Below are positions 53,340-62,354 of a DNA stretch of 64,000 bases, one piece after another. Position 1 is the first letter of the stretch. Every line of letters begins with the position of its first letter. The stretch covers positions 186,001 to 250,000 of the forward strand of contig CALMXZ010000010.1 in assembly GCA_937873495.1 (NCBI GenBank). The letters run 5' to 3'. Source of the stretch: an uncultured Trueperaceae bacterium (lineage in GTDB: Bacteria > Deinococcota > Deinococci > Deinococcales > Trueperaceae). The notes below the pieces were generated by a model. It was not told where the DNA came from. It did not search any database and saw only the letters and a program-made list of their open reading frames with translations. The position numbers and the translations under genes are program-made.

Positions 53340-54905
53340 GTGAAAAGAGTTCTGTTGTCCCTCTTGGTAGCGTTTGGGCTGCTCGGCAGCGCACTCGCGC
53401 AACAGCCCGGCTCGACTCTCGTGGTCGGCATGGCCATCCTGCCGAACACGATCGATTCAGGCGACGCGAACGACTCCAACGCCATCGCCGTTACCCGCCA
53501 GATCGTCGAGCGCCTCGTCGAGTTGGCGCCGGGTAACGAGGGTCTCGTCCCGGGCCTGGCCACCAGCTGGGAAGCGAACGCCGACTCCACGGAGTGGACG
53601 TTCCACCTGCGCGAGGGCGTCAAGTTCCACGACGGCACGCCGTTCGACGCCCAGGCCGTGAAGTTCAGCCTCGACCGCTGGAACGATCCGGCCAACCCGT
53701 ACCACTTCGGGGCCGAGGGCAAGGCCTACGTCGGCTGGCGCAACCTGTTCGGCGGCTTCCTCGGCGACGGCTCGGCCGTGAGCGAGGTCGTCGTGGACGA
53801 CGAGTACACGGTGACGCTCAAGCTCACGCGCTCCATCTCGTTCGTTCCGTCGCTGCTGGCCGGCGGCTACTTCGGCTTCGATAGCCCCACGGCCGTCATG
53901 GCGGCAGGCGCCAACTACGGCACGCCGTCCGTCGGCTCCGTCGGCACGGGCCCGTACCGCTTCGAGCGCTGGGAAGAGGGCAGCCGCGTGGTGCTCAAGG
54001 CCAACCCCGAGTACCGCGACGGCCCGCCGCCCACCGAGACGGTCGTCTTCGTCGGCGTGAGCGACCCGACGGCGCGCCTGGCGCAGCTCAAGGCCGGCGC
54101 CCTCGACATCGCGGCGGCCATCTCGCCGTCCGACCTGGACAGCGTGCTGAGCGACCCGAACCTCGAACTGGTCCGCGGCGAGGGCGGCTTGAACACGAGC
54201 TACCTGGCCATGCACCAGAACCAGAAGCCGATGGACGACGTGCGCGTTCGTCAGGCCGTCGCCTACGCCATCGACCGGGTCGCCATCGTCGACGCGTTCT
54301 ACGCGGGTCAGGCCGTCGCGGCCGAGGACATCATCCCCGACTCGCTGTGGGGCCACGCCGACGCGGGGGCCTACCCGTACGACCCGGCCAAGGCGAGCGA
54401 ATTGCTTGCCGAGGCGGGTTACCCGAACGGGTTTGATACTGAATTGTGGTACCGGAACTCCGGCCTCGAGCCCGTGATCGCGGAGGCCATCGCCTCCTAC
54501 CTGGCCGACGTCGGCATCCGCGCCGCCCTCAAGACCGAAGACTGGGCCGCGTTCCTCGCGGACTACATGGCGGGCAACTTCCCGCTCTACACGCTCGGCT
54601 GGAACGCCGACTTCGCGGACCCCGACACGTTCATCTACACCTTCTACGGCCCGCAGGCCGTGCGGCGCTTCGGCTGGAACGCTCCCGAGGTCGTCACCCT
54701 CACCCAGGAGGCCAGGCAGGTCCCCGGCCAGGCCGAGCGCGCCGCGCTCTACGCGCAGGTCGTCACCGCGGCCCACGACGCCATGCCGATGCTCCCCCTC
54801 GCGCACCAGTCGCAGTTCTTCGTCGTGCGCAAGGGCGTGACCGGCCTCGTCCTCAACCCGCTCGGCGCCTTCCCGGTGCTCACGGGCACGAGCAAGGCCC
54901 AGTAA
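53340..54905 (+). CDS. family 5 (peptide/opine-type) ABC substrate-binding protein, copy 1
   Basis: A 521-residue exported binding protein. The signal peptide is VKRVLLSLLVAFGLLGSALAQ, cleaved near residue 21. The family-5 pattern LREGVKFHDGTPFDAQAVKFS is near residue 95 and YPNGFDTELWYRNSG near 365. It has no lipobox. The chosen GTG has GGGAGA 9 bases upstream, and the mature part matches the paralogue at 59915 from the first strand on. It is followed by a hairpin and the permease genes. Confidence 0.93.
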   Translation: MKRVLLSLLVAFGLLGSALAQQPGSTLVVGMAILPNTIDSGDANDSNAIAVTRQIVERLVELAPGNEGLVPGLATSWEANADSTEWTFHLREGVKFHDGTPFDAQAVKFSLDRWNDPANPYHFGAEGKAYVGWRNLFGGFLGDGSAVSEVVVDDEYTVTLKLTRSISFVPSLLAGGYFGFDSPTAVMAAGANYGTPSVGSVGTGPYRFERWEEGSRVVLKANPEYRDGPPPTETVVFVGVSDPTARLAQLKAGALDIAAAISPSDLDSVLSDPNLELVRGEGGLNTSYLAMHQNQKPMDDVRVRQAVAYAIDRVAIVDAFYAGQAVAAEDIIPDSLWGHADAGAYPYDPAKASELLAEAGYPNGFDTELWYRNSGLEPVIAEAIASYLADVGIRAALKTEDWAAFLADYMAGNFPLYTLGWNADFADPDTFIYTFYGPQAVRRFGWNAPEVVTLTQEARQVPGQAERAALYAQVVTAAHDAMPMLPLAHQSQFFVVRKGVTGLVLNPLGAFPVLTGTSKAQ

Positions 54906-54950
54906 CGGTCCGCGGGAGTCCGGCTGCCGGCCGGCCCCGCGATCACGACG

Positions 54951-54988
54951 TACGGCCGCACGCGCTGCGACAGGCGCGTGCGGCCGTA
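54951..54988 (+). terminator. hairpin between binding-protein and permease genes (peptide module)
   Basis: TACGGCCGCACGCG and CGCGTGCGGCCGTA make a perfect 14-bp stem, and CTG/CAG inside the 10-base loop can add three pairs. It lies 45 bases after the binding-protein stop and 36 before the permease start, so it probably dampens permease expression. Confidence 0.72.
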
Positions 54989-55024
54989 AGGACGCAGCCA
55001 CCTCTCGCTAGGGGAACCTGACCA

Positions 55025-56077
55025 GTGACGACATACCTGATCCGGCGCGTGCTAGGCATCATCCCGGTACTGCTCGGGGTCACGTTCATGGTGTTCGCCA
55101 TCAACCGGATCGTGCCGAGCAACCCGGCCGTCGCCATCCTCGGCGACAAGGGCACGGTGGAGTCGCAGCGCCAGTTGGCGGAGGAGCTGGGGCTCAACAA
55201 GCCCGTGTTCTTCGACGTGGAGGGCTACCGCAGCAGCGGCAGGTTCGGGCGGCTCTTCGACAGCCAGTACTTCACGTACATGGGCGAGCTCCTCACGGGC
55301 AACCTCGGCAAGTCGTTCATGACGCGCGCCCCGGTAACGGACAGCCTCAAGGTGCGGTTCCCCGCCACCATGGAGCTGGCTATCTTCTCGATCATCATCG
55401 GCAGCGTGCTCGGCATCGTGCTCGGGGTCGTCGCCGCGCTGCGGCGCGGCACCTGGGTGGACACGGGCATGCTGTTCATCGCCGTGTCCGGGGTGTCGTT
55501 CCCGGTGTTCTGGACGGCCATCGTCCTCATCTATCTCTTCTCCGTGCAGCTCGGCTGGTTCCCGCCTGCCGGCCGCTTGAACGTGACCAGCACGCTCCAG
55601 CCCGTGACAGGTCTCTTCGTGATCGACACGCTCCTGCGCGGCCAGTACAAGATGTTCCTCGACTCGCTGCACCACCTGGTGCTGCCGGCGTTCGCGCTCG
55701 GCACGCACGCCATGGCGCTGATCATGCGCATGACCAGGTCGTCCATGCTCGACGTGCTGCGGCGCGACTACGTGCGCACGGCGTCCTCCAAGGGTGTGCC
55801 GCCGCTGGTCGTCGTCATGAAGCACGCGTTCCGCAACGCGCTGGTGCCGGTGATCACCGTAATGGGCCTGTCGTTCGGCTCGCTGCTCTCGGGTGCCATC
55901 CTGGTCGAGGCCATCTTCAACTGGCCGGGCGTTGGCAGCTGGATATTCAACGCCATCACGCAGCGCGACTACCCCGTGATCCAGGGCGGGGTCCTGTTCG
56001 TGGCGGCCGTGTTCATCGTGCTCAACATGCTCGTAGACCTCTCTTACGTGCTCATCGACCCGAGGATCAGGTACTGA
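55025..56077 (+). CDS. peptide-type ABC transporter permease (DppB-like)
   Basis: A 350-residue permease with six membrane segments. The family start MTTYLIRRVLGIIPVLLGVTF and the ATPase loop RRDYVRTASSKGVPPLVVVM near residue 242 are clear. The region between the first two helices (residues ~30-115) is extended as usual for DppB. Its ATG-adjacent stop overlaps the next gene. No ATPase genes of this type are in the window, so this importer must share ATPases encoded elsewhere. Confidence 0.94.
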   Translation: MTTYLIRRVLGIIPVLLGVTFMVFAINRIVPSNPAVAILGDKGTVESQRQLAEELGLNKPVFFDVEGYRSSGRFGRLFDSQYFTYMGELLTGNLGKSFMTRAPVTDSLKVRFPATMELAIFSIIIGSVLGIVLGVVAALRRGTWVDTGMLFIAVSGVSFPVFWTAIVLIYLFSVQLGWFPPAGRLNVTSTLQPVTGLFVIDTLLRGQYKMFLDSLHHLVLPAFALGTHAMALIMRMTRSSMLDVLRRDYVRTASSKGVPPLVVVMKHAFRNALVPVITVMGLSFGSLLSGAILVEAIFNWPGVGSWIFNAITQRDYPVIQGGVLFVAAVFIVLNMLVDLSYVLIDPRIRY

Positions 56078-56898
56078 TGCGCCGCTTCTTGCGGAACCGC
56101 TCCGGCGTCATCGGCCTGGCGATCGTCCTGTTCTTCACCGTGACCACGCTCCTGGCCCCCGTGCTCAGGCCGTACAACGCCGGCACCGACAGGAACCTCG
56201 CCAAGCGCCTCAAGCCGCCAAGCGCCGAGCACGTCCTCGGAACGGACGAGCTGGGCCGGGACGTGCTCACGCGCGTGTGGCACGGCGGCCGGGTGAGCCT
56301 CAGCGTGTCGTTGCTCGTCGTGGGGTTCTCGGCCCTGCTCGGCACCGCCCTCGGAGTGCTCGCCGCGATCATGCGCGGCTGGCTCGACCTCTCGCTGTCG
56401 TGGTTCATCGACATCCTGCTCGCGTTCCCCGGCATCCTGCTGGCCATCGCGATAGTCGCGGCGCTAGGCGCGAGCCTGACGAACGCGTTGGTCGCCATCT
56501 CCATCATGGGCATCCCCGGTTACTACCGCGTCATGCGCTCCGCGATCATCGGTCTGCGCGACCTGGAGTTCGTGCAGGCTGCCGAGGCCCTCGGGTCATC
56601 GAAGCTCCGCGTGGCACTCAAGCACCTGCTCCCGAACGCGCTCTCGCCGCTGATCGTTCAGGTGACGCTGGCCATCGGCCGCACGGTGCTGGCGATCGCG
56701 TCCCTCGGCTTCCTCGGCCTGGGGGCCCAACCGCCGACGCCGGAGTGGGGGCTGATGATCAAAGCCGGTTACAGTCAGTTCCTCACCGCGCCGTGGCTCT
56801 CCATCGCTCCCGGTTTCGCTATCTACCTGGCCGTGCTCGGCTTCAACATGCTCGGCGACGCCATCCGCGACCACTTCGACCCGCAACTGAGGACGTAG
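56077..56898 (+). CDS. peptide-type ABC transporter permease (DppC-like)
   Basis: A 273-residue permease. The family marks are HVLGTDELGRDVLTRVWHGG near residue 50 and the ATPase loop EFVQAAEALGSSKLRVALK near 165, and the C terminus LGDAIRDHFDPQLRT. The ATG shares its A with the dppB stop, so the pair is translated together. Confidence 0.94.
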   Translation: MRRFLRNRSGVIGLAIVLFFTVTTLLAPVLRPYNAGTDRNLAKRLKPPSAEHVLGTDELGRDVLTRVWHGGRVSLSVSLLVVGFSALLGTALGVLAAIMRGWLDLSLSWFIDILLAFPGILLAIAIVAALGASLTNALVAISIMGIPGYYRVMRSAIIGLRDLEFVQAAEALGSSKLRVALKHLLPNALSPLIVQVTLAIGRTVLAIASLGFLGLGAQPPTPEWGLMIKAGYSQFLTAPWLSIAPGFAIYLAVLGFNMLGDAIRDHFDPQLRT

Positions 56899-56952
56899 GC
56901 CTTGGTCCGGAAACGCATCTCGCCCGACCCACACCTTCAGGGGAGGAACATC

Positions 56953-57918
56953 ATGACCACCGCGAGCAACTCCAGCTGGGGTACCCACGACGCCCTGCCT
57001 GACGAGCGCAACAAGGACGTGCTCATCTACGTGAACGGCGAGTTGGCCCCGCGCGCGGAGGCCAAAGTGTCGGTCTTCGACAGCGGCTTCCTCGTCGGCG
57101 ACGGCGTTTGGGAGGGCCTGCGGCTCCAGGACGGCGTGCTCCTGTTCCTCGAACAACACCTCAAGCGCCTGTTCGAAGGCGCCAAGGCCATCGCGCTAGA
57201 CATCGGCCTGACACCCGCGCAGCTCACGGCCGAGCTGTGGAAGGTCCTGGATGCGAACGGCATGAGGGACGGCGTGCACGTGCGGCTCATGGTCACGCGC
57301 GGCAGCAAGCGCACGCCGTCGCAGGACCCGCGCTTCGTCGTCTCCGGGCCGACCATCGTGATCATCGCCGAGTACAAGTCGAGCAACCCGGATGTGCGCG
57401 TCACCGGCGTCAAGCTGTTCACGTCGAGCGTCAGGCGGCCGTCGCCGGACGTCCTCGACCCCAAGCTCAACTGCCACAGCAAGCTCCACGAGGTCATCGC
57501 CCTGCACCAGGCGCTCCTGGCCGGCGCCGACGAGGCCCTCATGCTCGACCCGCACGGCGCCGTGAGCACCTGCAACGCCACCAACTTCTTCTGCGTGCGC
57601 GGCGGCGAGATCTGGACCTCGACCGGGCAGTACTGCATGAACGGCATCACTCGGGGCACCGTCGTCAGGCTCTGCAAGGAGAACGGCATCCCCGTCTTCG
57701 AGCGCGACTTCTCGCTCACGGACGTGTACGGCGCCGACGAGGCGTTCGTGACTGGCACCTTCGGCGGTCTCACGCCAGTGACCGTGGTGGACGGGCGGGG
57801 CATCGGGAGCGGCGGCGTCCCTGGGCCCGTCACGGCCAGGCTGACCGAGCTCTACGTCGCCGAGAAGGCGCGCTACGTGCGCGAGCGGCAGGCGGTCGGC
57901 AGCGCCGGAGCCGACTGA
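56953..57918 (+). CDS. class IV aminotransferase (D-amino acid / branched-chain type)
   Basis: A 321-residue fold-type IV PLP enzyme. It has the usual opening VYVNGE-type strand (IYVNGELAPRAEAKVSVFD) and the PLP lysine at K177 in LNCHSKLHEV. The loop that in most relatives reads TEG (Glu holding the PLP ring nitrogen) is VSTCNATNFF here, so that Glu is missing. GGGAGG precedes ATG 56953. It follows the permease genes at 55 bases and so probably works on amino acids set free from imported peptides. Confidence 0.88.
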   Translation: MTTASNSSWGTHDALPDERNKDVLIYVNGELAPRAEAKVSVFDSGFLVGDGVWEGLRLQDGVLLFLEQHLKRLFEGAKAIALDIGLTPAQLTAELWKVLDANGMRDGVHVRLMVTRGSKRTPSQDPRFVVSGPTIVIIAEYKSSNPDVRVTGVKLFTSSVRRPSPDVLDPKLNCHSKLHEVIALHQALLAGADEALMLDPHGAVSTCNATNFFCVRGGEIWTSTGQYCMNGITRGTVVRLCKENGIPVFERDFSLTDVYGADEAFVTGTFGGLTPVTVVDGRGIGSGGVPGPVTARLTELYVAEKARYVRERQAVGSAGAD

Positions 57919-58012
57919 GCGCCCGTCTCGCCTACCGTGAGCGCGAAGGCCGGCGCGTGGTGCGGGGCGGGCCGGCTGTGGTGGGGCAGGCGGCCGGGGG
58001 CCGGCCACGCCC

Positions 58013-59788
58013 TCACAACGGCGCCGTGAGCCGCCGCAGCCACTCGCGTTCCCGGTTGGTCAGGTGCTGGCTGAGCGCCCGCTCGACGCGCGCGTGGTAC
58101 TCGTTCAGCCACTCCTTCTCGTCGCCGGTGAGCATGCCGGTGTCGATGACGGTCGGGTCGAACGGGCACAGCGTTAGCGTCTGGAAGCGGTAGAACTCGC
58201 CGAACGCGGTCACCTCGTCGGGGCTCGTCACGATGACGTTCTCCAGCCGCACGCCGAAGCGCCCCTCGAAGTAGACCGCCGGCTCGCAGGAGTTCACCAT
58301 GCCGGGCCCGAAGGGCTCCTCGTTGCGCGGGTGGATGCGCTGCGGCCCCTCGTGCACGTGCAGGTAGCTGCCCACCCCGTGGCCTATCCCGTGCGGGCAG
58401 TCGAGCCCGGCGCGCCACAACTGCGCCCGTGCCAGCGCGTTGAGCTGCCTGCCGACGGTGCCCTTCGGGAACCGCGCCGAGCTGAGCGCGATCACGCTCT
58501 TGAGGACGAGCGTGTAGACCCGGCGCTGCTCGGCCGTCGGTGCGCCGATGGCGACGGTGCGCGTCGTGTCGGTCGTGCCGTAGGGGAAGTGGCTGCCGCA
58601 GTCGATGAGGAGCAGTCCGCCCGTGCCGAGAGGCTGCCGGTCCTCGGGGTCGGTGCGGTAATGACCTTCCGAGGAGTGCGGTCCGTAAGCCGCGATGGTC
58701 TGGAAGCTCGGTCCGCGGTACCCGGGTAGCCCCGCCCGGAACTCCTCGAGCTTGCGCGCCACGCTCGCCTCCGTTTCGGCTGCCGCGTCGCACTCGCTCA
58801 GCCAGTGCAGGAGCCTGGTGAGGGCTACGCCGTCCTGCAGGTGGGCGGCGGCGGCTCCGGCCAGCTCGGTGGGGTTCTTGACCGCCTTCAGGTGGGCAAC
58901 GGGGCTCGCGTGCGGCACGAGCCGGACGCGCCCGGCGACTTGCCCCAGGGCGATGCTCGTCCTGGCGGGGTCGAGGAGCAGCGCCGTGCCGGCCGGGAGA
59001 CCGGCGAGCCCCTCGGCTACCACTCCGTAGTCGCACACCTCGACCTCCTCGGGCAGCGCGGCCCTGAGCGCGTCGTCGACGCGGTCAAGGCGAACGTACA
59101 GCCGGACCGAGCCCATGTCGACCAGGCAGAACGCCAGGGCCACCGGGTTGAGCGGGACGTCGTTGCCGCGGATGTTGAGCAACCACGCGACCTCGTCGAG
59201 CGCCGTGAGGAGGACGGCGTTCGCGCCGGCCTCCGCTACGCGAGCCCGCAGCCGCGCGAGCTTGCTCTCAGCCGGCTCCCCCGCGTACTCGAGTGGGTGG
59301 ACGACGATCGGCGAGAACGTCTCTGCCGGCCGGTCGAGCCAGACTTCGTCGATGAGGCCGTGCACGGGGCGCAGGTCGAGCCCGACCGGGGAGAGGCGGG
59401 CCTGGTACTCGGCGAACGCGTCGATGCTCAGCGTCTCGGGATCGAAGCCGACGACGGTGCCCTTGGTCAGGGTCTCCGCGAGCCAGGCGAGCAGGTCCGG
59501 GGTTCCCGGCTTGCCCTCCTTGAACACCGCGATCGGGGCGTCCCTGGTCTCCTCGTCCGCGCGCTGGTGGTAGCGGGGATCCACCCAGAGGCCGGCGAAG
59601 TCGGGCGTGACGACGAGCCTGCCCGCCGAGCCGCGGAAGCCGCTCAGCCACGCCCTGGTCTGCCACCGCTCGCCGAGGTACTCGCTCAGGTGCGCGTCTC
59701 CCGTGGTCGCCACCCACGCGTGGATGCCGCGCTTCGCCATGGCGGCGCGCAGGCGGCCTAGCCGGTCGCTGACCTCGGTGTTTCTCAT
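58013..59788 (-). CDS. aminopeptidase P family protein (Xaa-Pro aminopeptidase, M24B), copy 2
   Basis: A 591-residue paralogue of the protein at 51369-53144, with the same three domains and ligands (LLIDCGSHFPYGTTDTTRT, HGIGHGVGSYLHVHEGP, CEPAVYFEGRFGVRLEN). The start ATG lies inside the shared 28-bp promoter element and TAGATT stands 9 bases before it, with no Shine-Dalgarno site, so the mRNA is probably leaderless. It is divergent from a second binding-protein gene, as copy 1 is. Confidence 0.94.
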   Translation of the reverse strand: MRNTEVSDRLGRLRAAMAKRGIHAWVATTGDAHLSEYLGERWQTRAWLSGFRGSAGRLVVTPDFAGLWVDPRYHQRADEETRDAPIAVFKEGKPGTPDLLAWLAETLTKGTVVGFDPETLSIDAFAEYQARLSPVGLDLRPVHGLIDEVWLDRPAETFSPIVVHPLEYAGEPAESKLARLRARVAEAGANAVLLTALDEVAWLLNIRGNDVPLNPVALAFCLVDMGSVRLYVRLDRVDDALRAALPEEVEVCDYGVVAEGLAGLPAGTALLLDPARTSIALGQVAGRVRLVPHASPVAHLKAVKNPTELAGAAAAHLQDGVALTRLLHWLSECDAAAETEASVARKLEEFRAGLPGYRGPSFQTIAAYGPHSSEGHYRTDPEDRQPLGTGGLLLIDCGSHFPYGTTDTTRTVAIGAPTAEQRRVYTLVLKSVIALSSARFPKGTVGRQLNALARAQLWRAGLDCPHGIGHGVGSYLHVHEGPQRIHPRNEEPFGPGMVNSCEPAVYFEGRFGVRLENVIVTSPDEVTAFGEFYRFQTLTLCPFDPTVIDTGMLTGDEKEWLNEYHARVERALSQHLTNREREWLRRLTAPL

Positions 59789-59808
59789 ACTGTTGACAAT
59801 CTAGCATG
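59781..59808. promoter_or_regulatory. 28-bp element shared with 53204-53231, divergent promoter 2
   Basis: Identical to the first copy over 28 bases, including TTGACAATCTAGCATG. Plus strand: TTGACA at 59793-59798 and TACCCT 18 bases later at 59817-59822. Minus strand: TAGATT at 59798-59803, 9 bases before ATG 59788. The pseudo-dyad TGTTGACA inside it could be bound by the nearby GntR regulator. Confidence 0.65.
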
Positions 59809-59914
59809 GCCGCTGCTACCCTCACTCTGGAAAGCCATCCAACTGACCAGCCACGGTGCCGCCACGTCCACCCCGGACGGGCAGAAGCTCACCGAGCGGC
59901 GCGTTAGGAGCGCA

Positions 59915-61486
59915 ATGAACATCGCCAAGAAGCTCATCGCAACGTTGTTGGTGCTCGTGCTGGCCGGCTTGGGGCTGGCGCAGCAGTCGGGGCCGGCCAT
60001 CATCATCGGCACGGGCAACCTGCCGACGACGCTCGACTCGGGCGACGCGAACGACGGCAACTCGATCGCCGTCACCAGCCAGATCGTCGAGAAGCTCATA
60101 ACGCACGCGCCAGGGACGACGACCCTCATGCCCGCGTTGGCCAAGAGCTGGACCGGCAACGATGACTCGACCGTGTGGGTCTTCGAACTCGAACAGGGCG
60201 TGCGCTTCCACGACGGCACACCGTTCAACGCCGAGGCCGTCAAGTTCAGCCTCGACCGCTGGAACGACCCCGAGAACCCGTACCGCTTCTCCGCGTCCGG
60301 CAAGGCCTACCCCGGTTGGGGCGCCCTCTTCGGCGGCTTCCTCGGCAGCGGCAGCGCGCTCGAGAAGGTTACGGTGCTGGACGACTACACCGTTCAGCTC
60401 GAGCTGAACCGCTCCGTGTCGTTCCTCCCGGCCATCCTGGCCTCCGGCTACTTCGGGTTCGACAGCCCCACGGCCGTCATGGCCGCCGGCGCCGATTACG
60501 GCACGCCGAGGGTCGGTTCCGTCGGCACGGGGCCGTTCGTGTTCGGCCTCTGGGAAGAGGGCACCCGCATCGTCCTGAACGCCAACCCCGACTACCGCCA
60601 AGGCCCACCGGCGGCGGCGCAGCTCGTCTTCGTCGGCGTCGGCGACGCCACCGCGCGCATCGCCCAGCTCAAGGCGGGTGCGCTCGACGTCGTGTACGGG
60701 CTCTCGCAAGGCGACCTGCCGTCCTTGGAGAGCGACCCGAACATCGAGATCGTTCGCAGCAGCACGGGCGGCCTGAACACGAGCATGCTCTCGATGCACC
60801 AGAGCCAGCCGCCGTTCGACGACGTGCGCGTGAGGCAGGCCGTCTCCTACGCCATCGACAGGCAGGCCCTCGTCGACGCGTTCGACAACGGCGAGGTACC
60901 GGCCGCAAAGGACATCCTGCCGCCCAACCTCTGGGGCCACGCCGGCGTCGAGCCGTACTCCTACGATCCCGACAAGGCGCGGGCCCTGCTGGCCGAGGCC
61001 GGCTACCCGAACGGATTCGACACGGAGCTGTGGTACCGCGAGACGGCCAGGTTCCGGTTGGGCATGGTCGAGGCGATGGCGTCCTACCTCGCCGAGGTCG
61101 GCATCCGCGCTTCGCTCAAGACGGAGGACGCGGCGGCGTTCCTGCAAGACCAACTGACCGGCAAGTTCCCCCTCTACACCGCGGGCTGGAACGCCGATTT
61201 CGCCGACCCCGACACGTTCATCTACACCTTCTACGGCCCCACCGCCATGCAGCGCTTCGGTTGGGATGCCCCGGCCATCGTCGCCCTCACGGAGGAGGCC
61301 CGCAAGGCGCCGACCCAGGCGGAGCGCGCCGTGCTGTACGCGGAGGTCATGGCCGTCGCCCACGAGGCCGCGCCGTCACTCCCCCTCGCGCACGGCACCC
61401 CGTTCATGGCGATCCGGAAGGGCGTCAAGGGCGTCGTCATCAACCCGCTCGGCGGCCTGCCCTCGATGGCGGGGGTAAGCAAGTAA
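59915..61486 (+). CDS. family 5 (peptide/opine-type) ABC substrate-binding protein, copy 2
   Basis: A 523-residue paralogue of the binding protein at 53340, with a signal peptide (residues ~1-24, ending GLGLAQ) and the same landmarks: LEQGVRFHDGTPFNAEAVKFS, YPNGFDTELWYRETA and GWNADFADPDTFIYTFYGP. TAGGAG precedes the ATG. No permease genes follow it, so it probably shares the DppB/C pair at 55025-56898. Confidence 0.94.
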   Translation: MNIAKKLIATLLVLVLAGLGLAQQSGPAIIIGTGNLPTTLDSGDANDGNSIAVTSQIVEKLITHAPGTTTLMPALAKSWTGNDDSTVWVFELEQGVRFHDGTPFNAEAVKFSLDRWNDPENPYRFSASGKAYPGWGALFGGFLGSGSALEKVTVLDDYTVQLELNRSVSFLPAILASGYFGFDSPTAVMAAGADYGTPRVGSVGTGPFVFGLWEEGTRIVLNANPDYRQGPPAAAQLVFVGVGDATARIAQLKAGALDVVYGLSQGDLPSLESDPNIEIVRSSTGGLNTSMLSMHQSQPPFDDVRVRQAVSYAIDRQALVDAFDNGEVPAAKDILPPNLWGHAGVEPYSYDPDKARALLAEAGYPNGFDTELWYRETARFRLGMVEAMASYLAEVGIRASLKTEDAAAFLQDQLTGKFPLYTAGWNADFADPDTFIYTFYGPTAMQRFGWDAPAIVALTEEARKAPTQAERAVLYAEVMAVAHEAAPSLPLAHGTPFMAIRKGVKGVVINPLGGLPSMAGVSK

Positions 61487-61619
61487 GAGAGCATCCCGCC
61501 GCCGCCGGGGCGGTATCGTACGGCCGGAGCGACGTGCGGCACCGAGTGTGAGTTCGGTTTGGAGAACGGTATCCCGGTCTTCGAGCGCGGGTGCGTGAGG
61601 CGGCACCGGGAGGTTGTCA

Positions 61620-62354
61620 GTGCTAGGGCGGCTGGAGCCGATCGATAGAGAGCAGGGCGCCGGTAGGACCCTGCGCGAGCAGCTGGTCATCGTGCTGCGC
61701 AAGGCGATCCTGGAGGCGGCCCTGCCGCCCGGCGAGCGCCTCGTCGAGACGAGCCTGGCCGAGCAGCTGGGCGTGAGCCGCGGTCCGCTGCGCGAAGCCA
61801 TCCGGCAGCTGGTGGAGGAGGGTCTGGTCGACCAGACCCCCTTCACCGGTACCGTGGTCAGGTCGTTGTCGGTGGAGGACATCCAGGAGATGTACTCCTT
61901 CCGCATCCTGCTCGAATCGTTCGCGTTCAAGATCGTGTGGGACAAGCGGACCCCCGAGTTCTACCGGATGCTCGATTCGCGCCACCGGGCGCTGGCCTAC
62001 GCCATCTACTCCGGCGACCAGCAGCAGGCCATCACGCGCGAGATGGACCTCCACGGCCTCGTGTACGAGTTCTCCAAGCACCGCAGCCTCATCGATTCGT
62101 GGAACCTGCTGCGGCGTAGGCTCCACTTCTACTTCACGCTCCACCATGAGGCCCACCACCGCAAGGGCGCCCTACCGGACGCGCACGACACTTACGTGGC
62201 GCTGGCCAAGGGCGACGACCTCAACGCCATGCTGCGCGAGGTCGAGGAGCACATGCGGCGCGGCCTCGGTACGCTCGAGGCGTTCGTGGTGGCGAGGAGC
62301 GCCAGGTCGCAGGAGGCGGCGGGGTCGGTCGAAGCCGTCGGGGCGCCGACCTAG
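61620..62354 (+). CDS. GntR-family regulator with FCD domain
   Basis: A 244-residue transcription factor. The DNA-binding helices are in SLAEQLGVSRGPLREAIRQL near residue 43, and the wing follows with VDQTPFTGTVVRSL. The C-terminal FCD domain shows MDLHGLVYEFSKH, a His-rich helix (FTLHHEAHHRKGA) and VEEHMRRGL. The GTG start is preferred because GGGAGG is 6 bases upstream. It probably controls the peptide modules next to it. Its 3' end overlaps the convergent gene by 4 bases. Confidence 0.9.
   Translation: MLGRLEPIDREQGAGRTLREQLVIVLRKAILEAALPPGERLVETSLAEQLGVSRGPLREAIRQLVEEGLVDQTPFTGTVVRSLSVEDIQEMYSFRILLESFAFKIVWDKRTPEFYRMLDSRHRALAYAIYSGDQQQAITREMDLHGLVYEFSKHRSLIDSWNLLRRRLHFYFTLHHEAHHRKGALPDAHDTYVALAKGDDLNAMLREVEEHMRRGLGTLEAFVVARSARSQEAAGSVEAVGAPT

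Noticed and set aside
57940-58012. Another member of the hairpin family (GTGGTGCGGGGCGGG...GGCCACGCCC)
   Set aside because: Only partly self-complementary, without the constant loop or outer ends; ordinary GC-rich convergent intergenic DNA.
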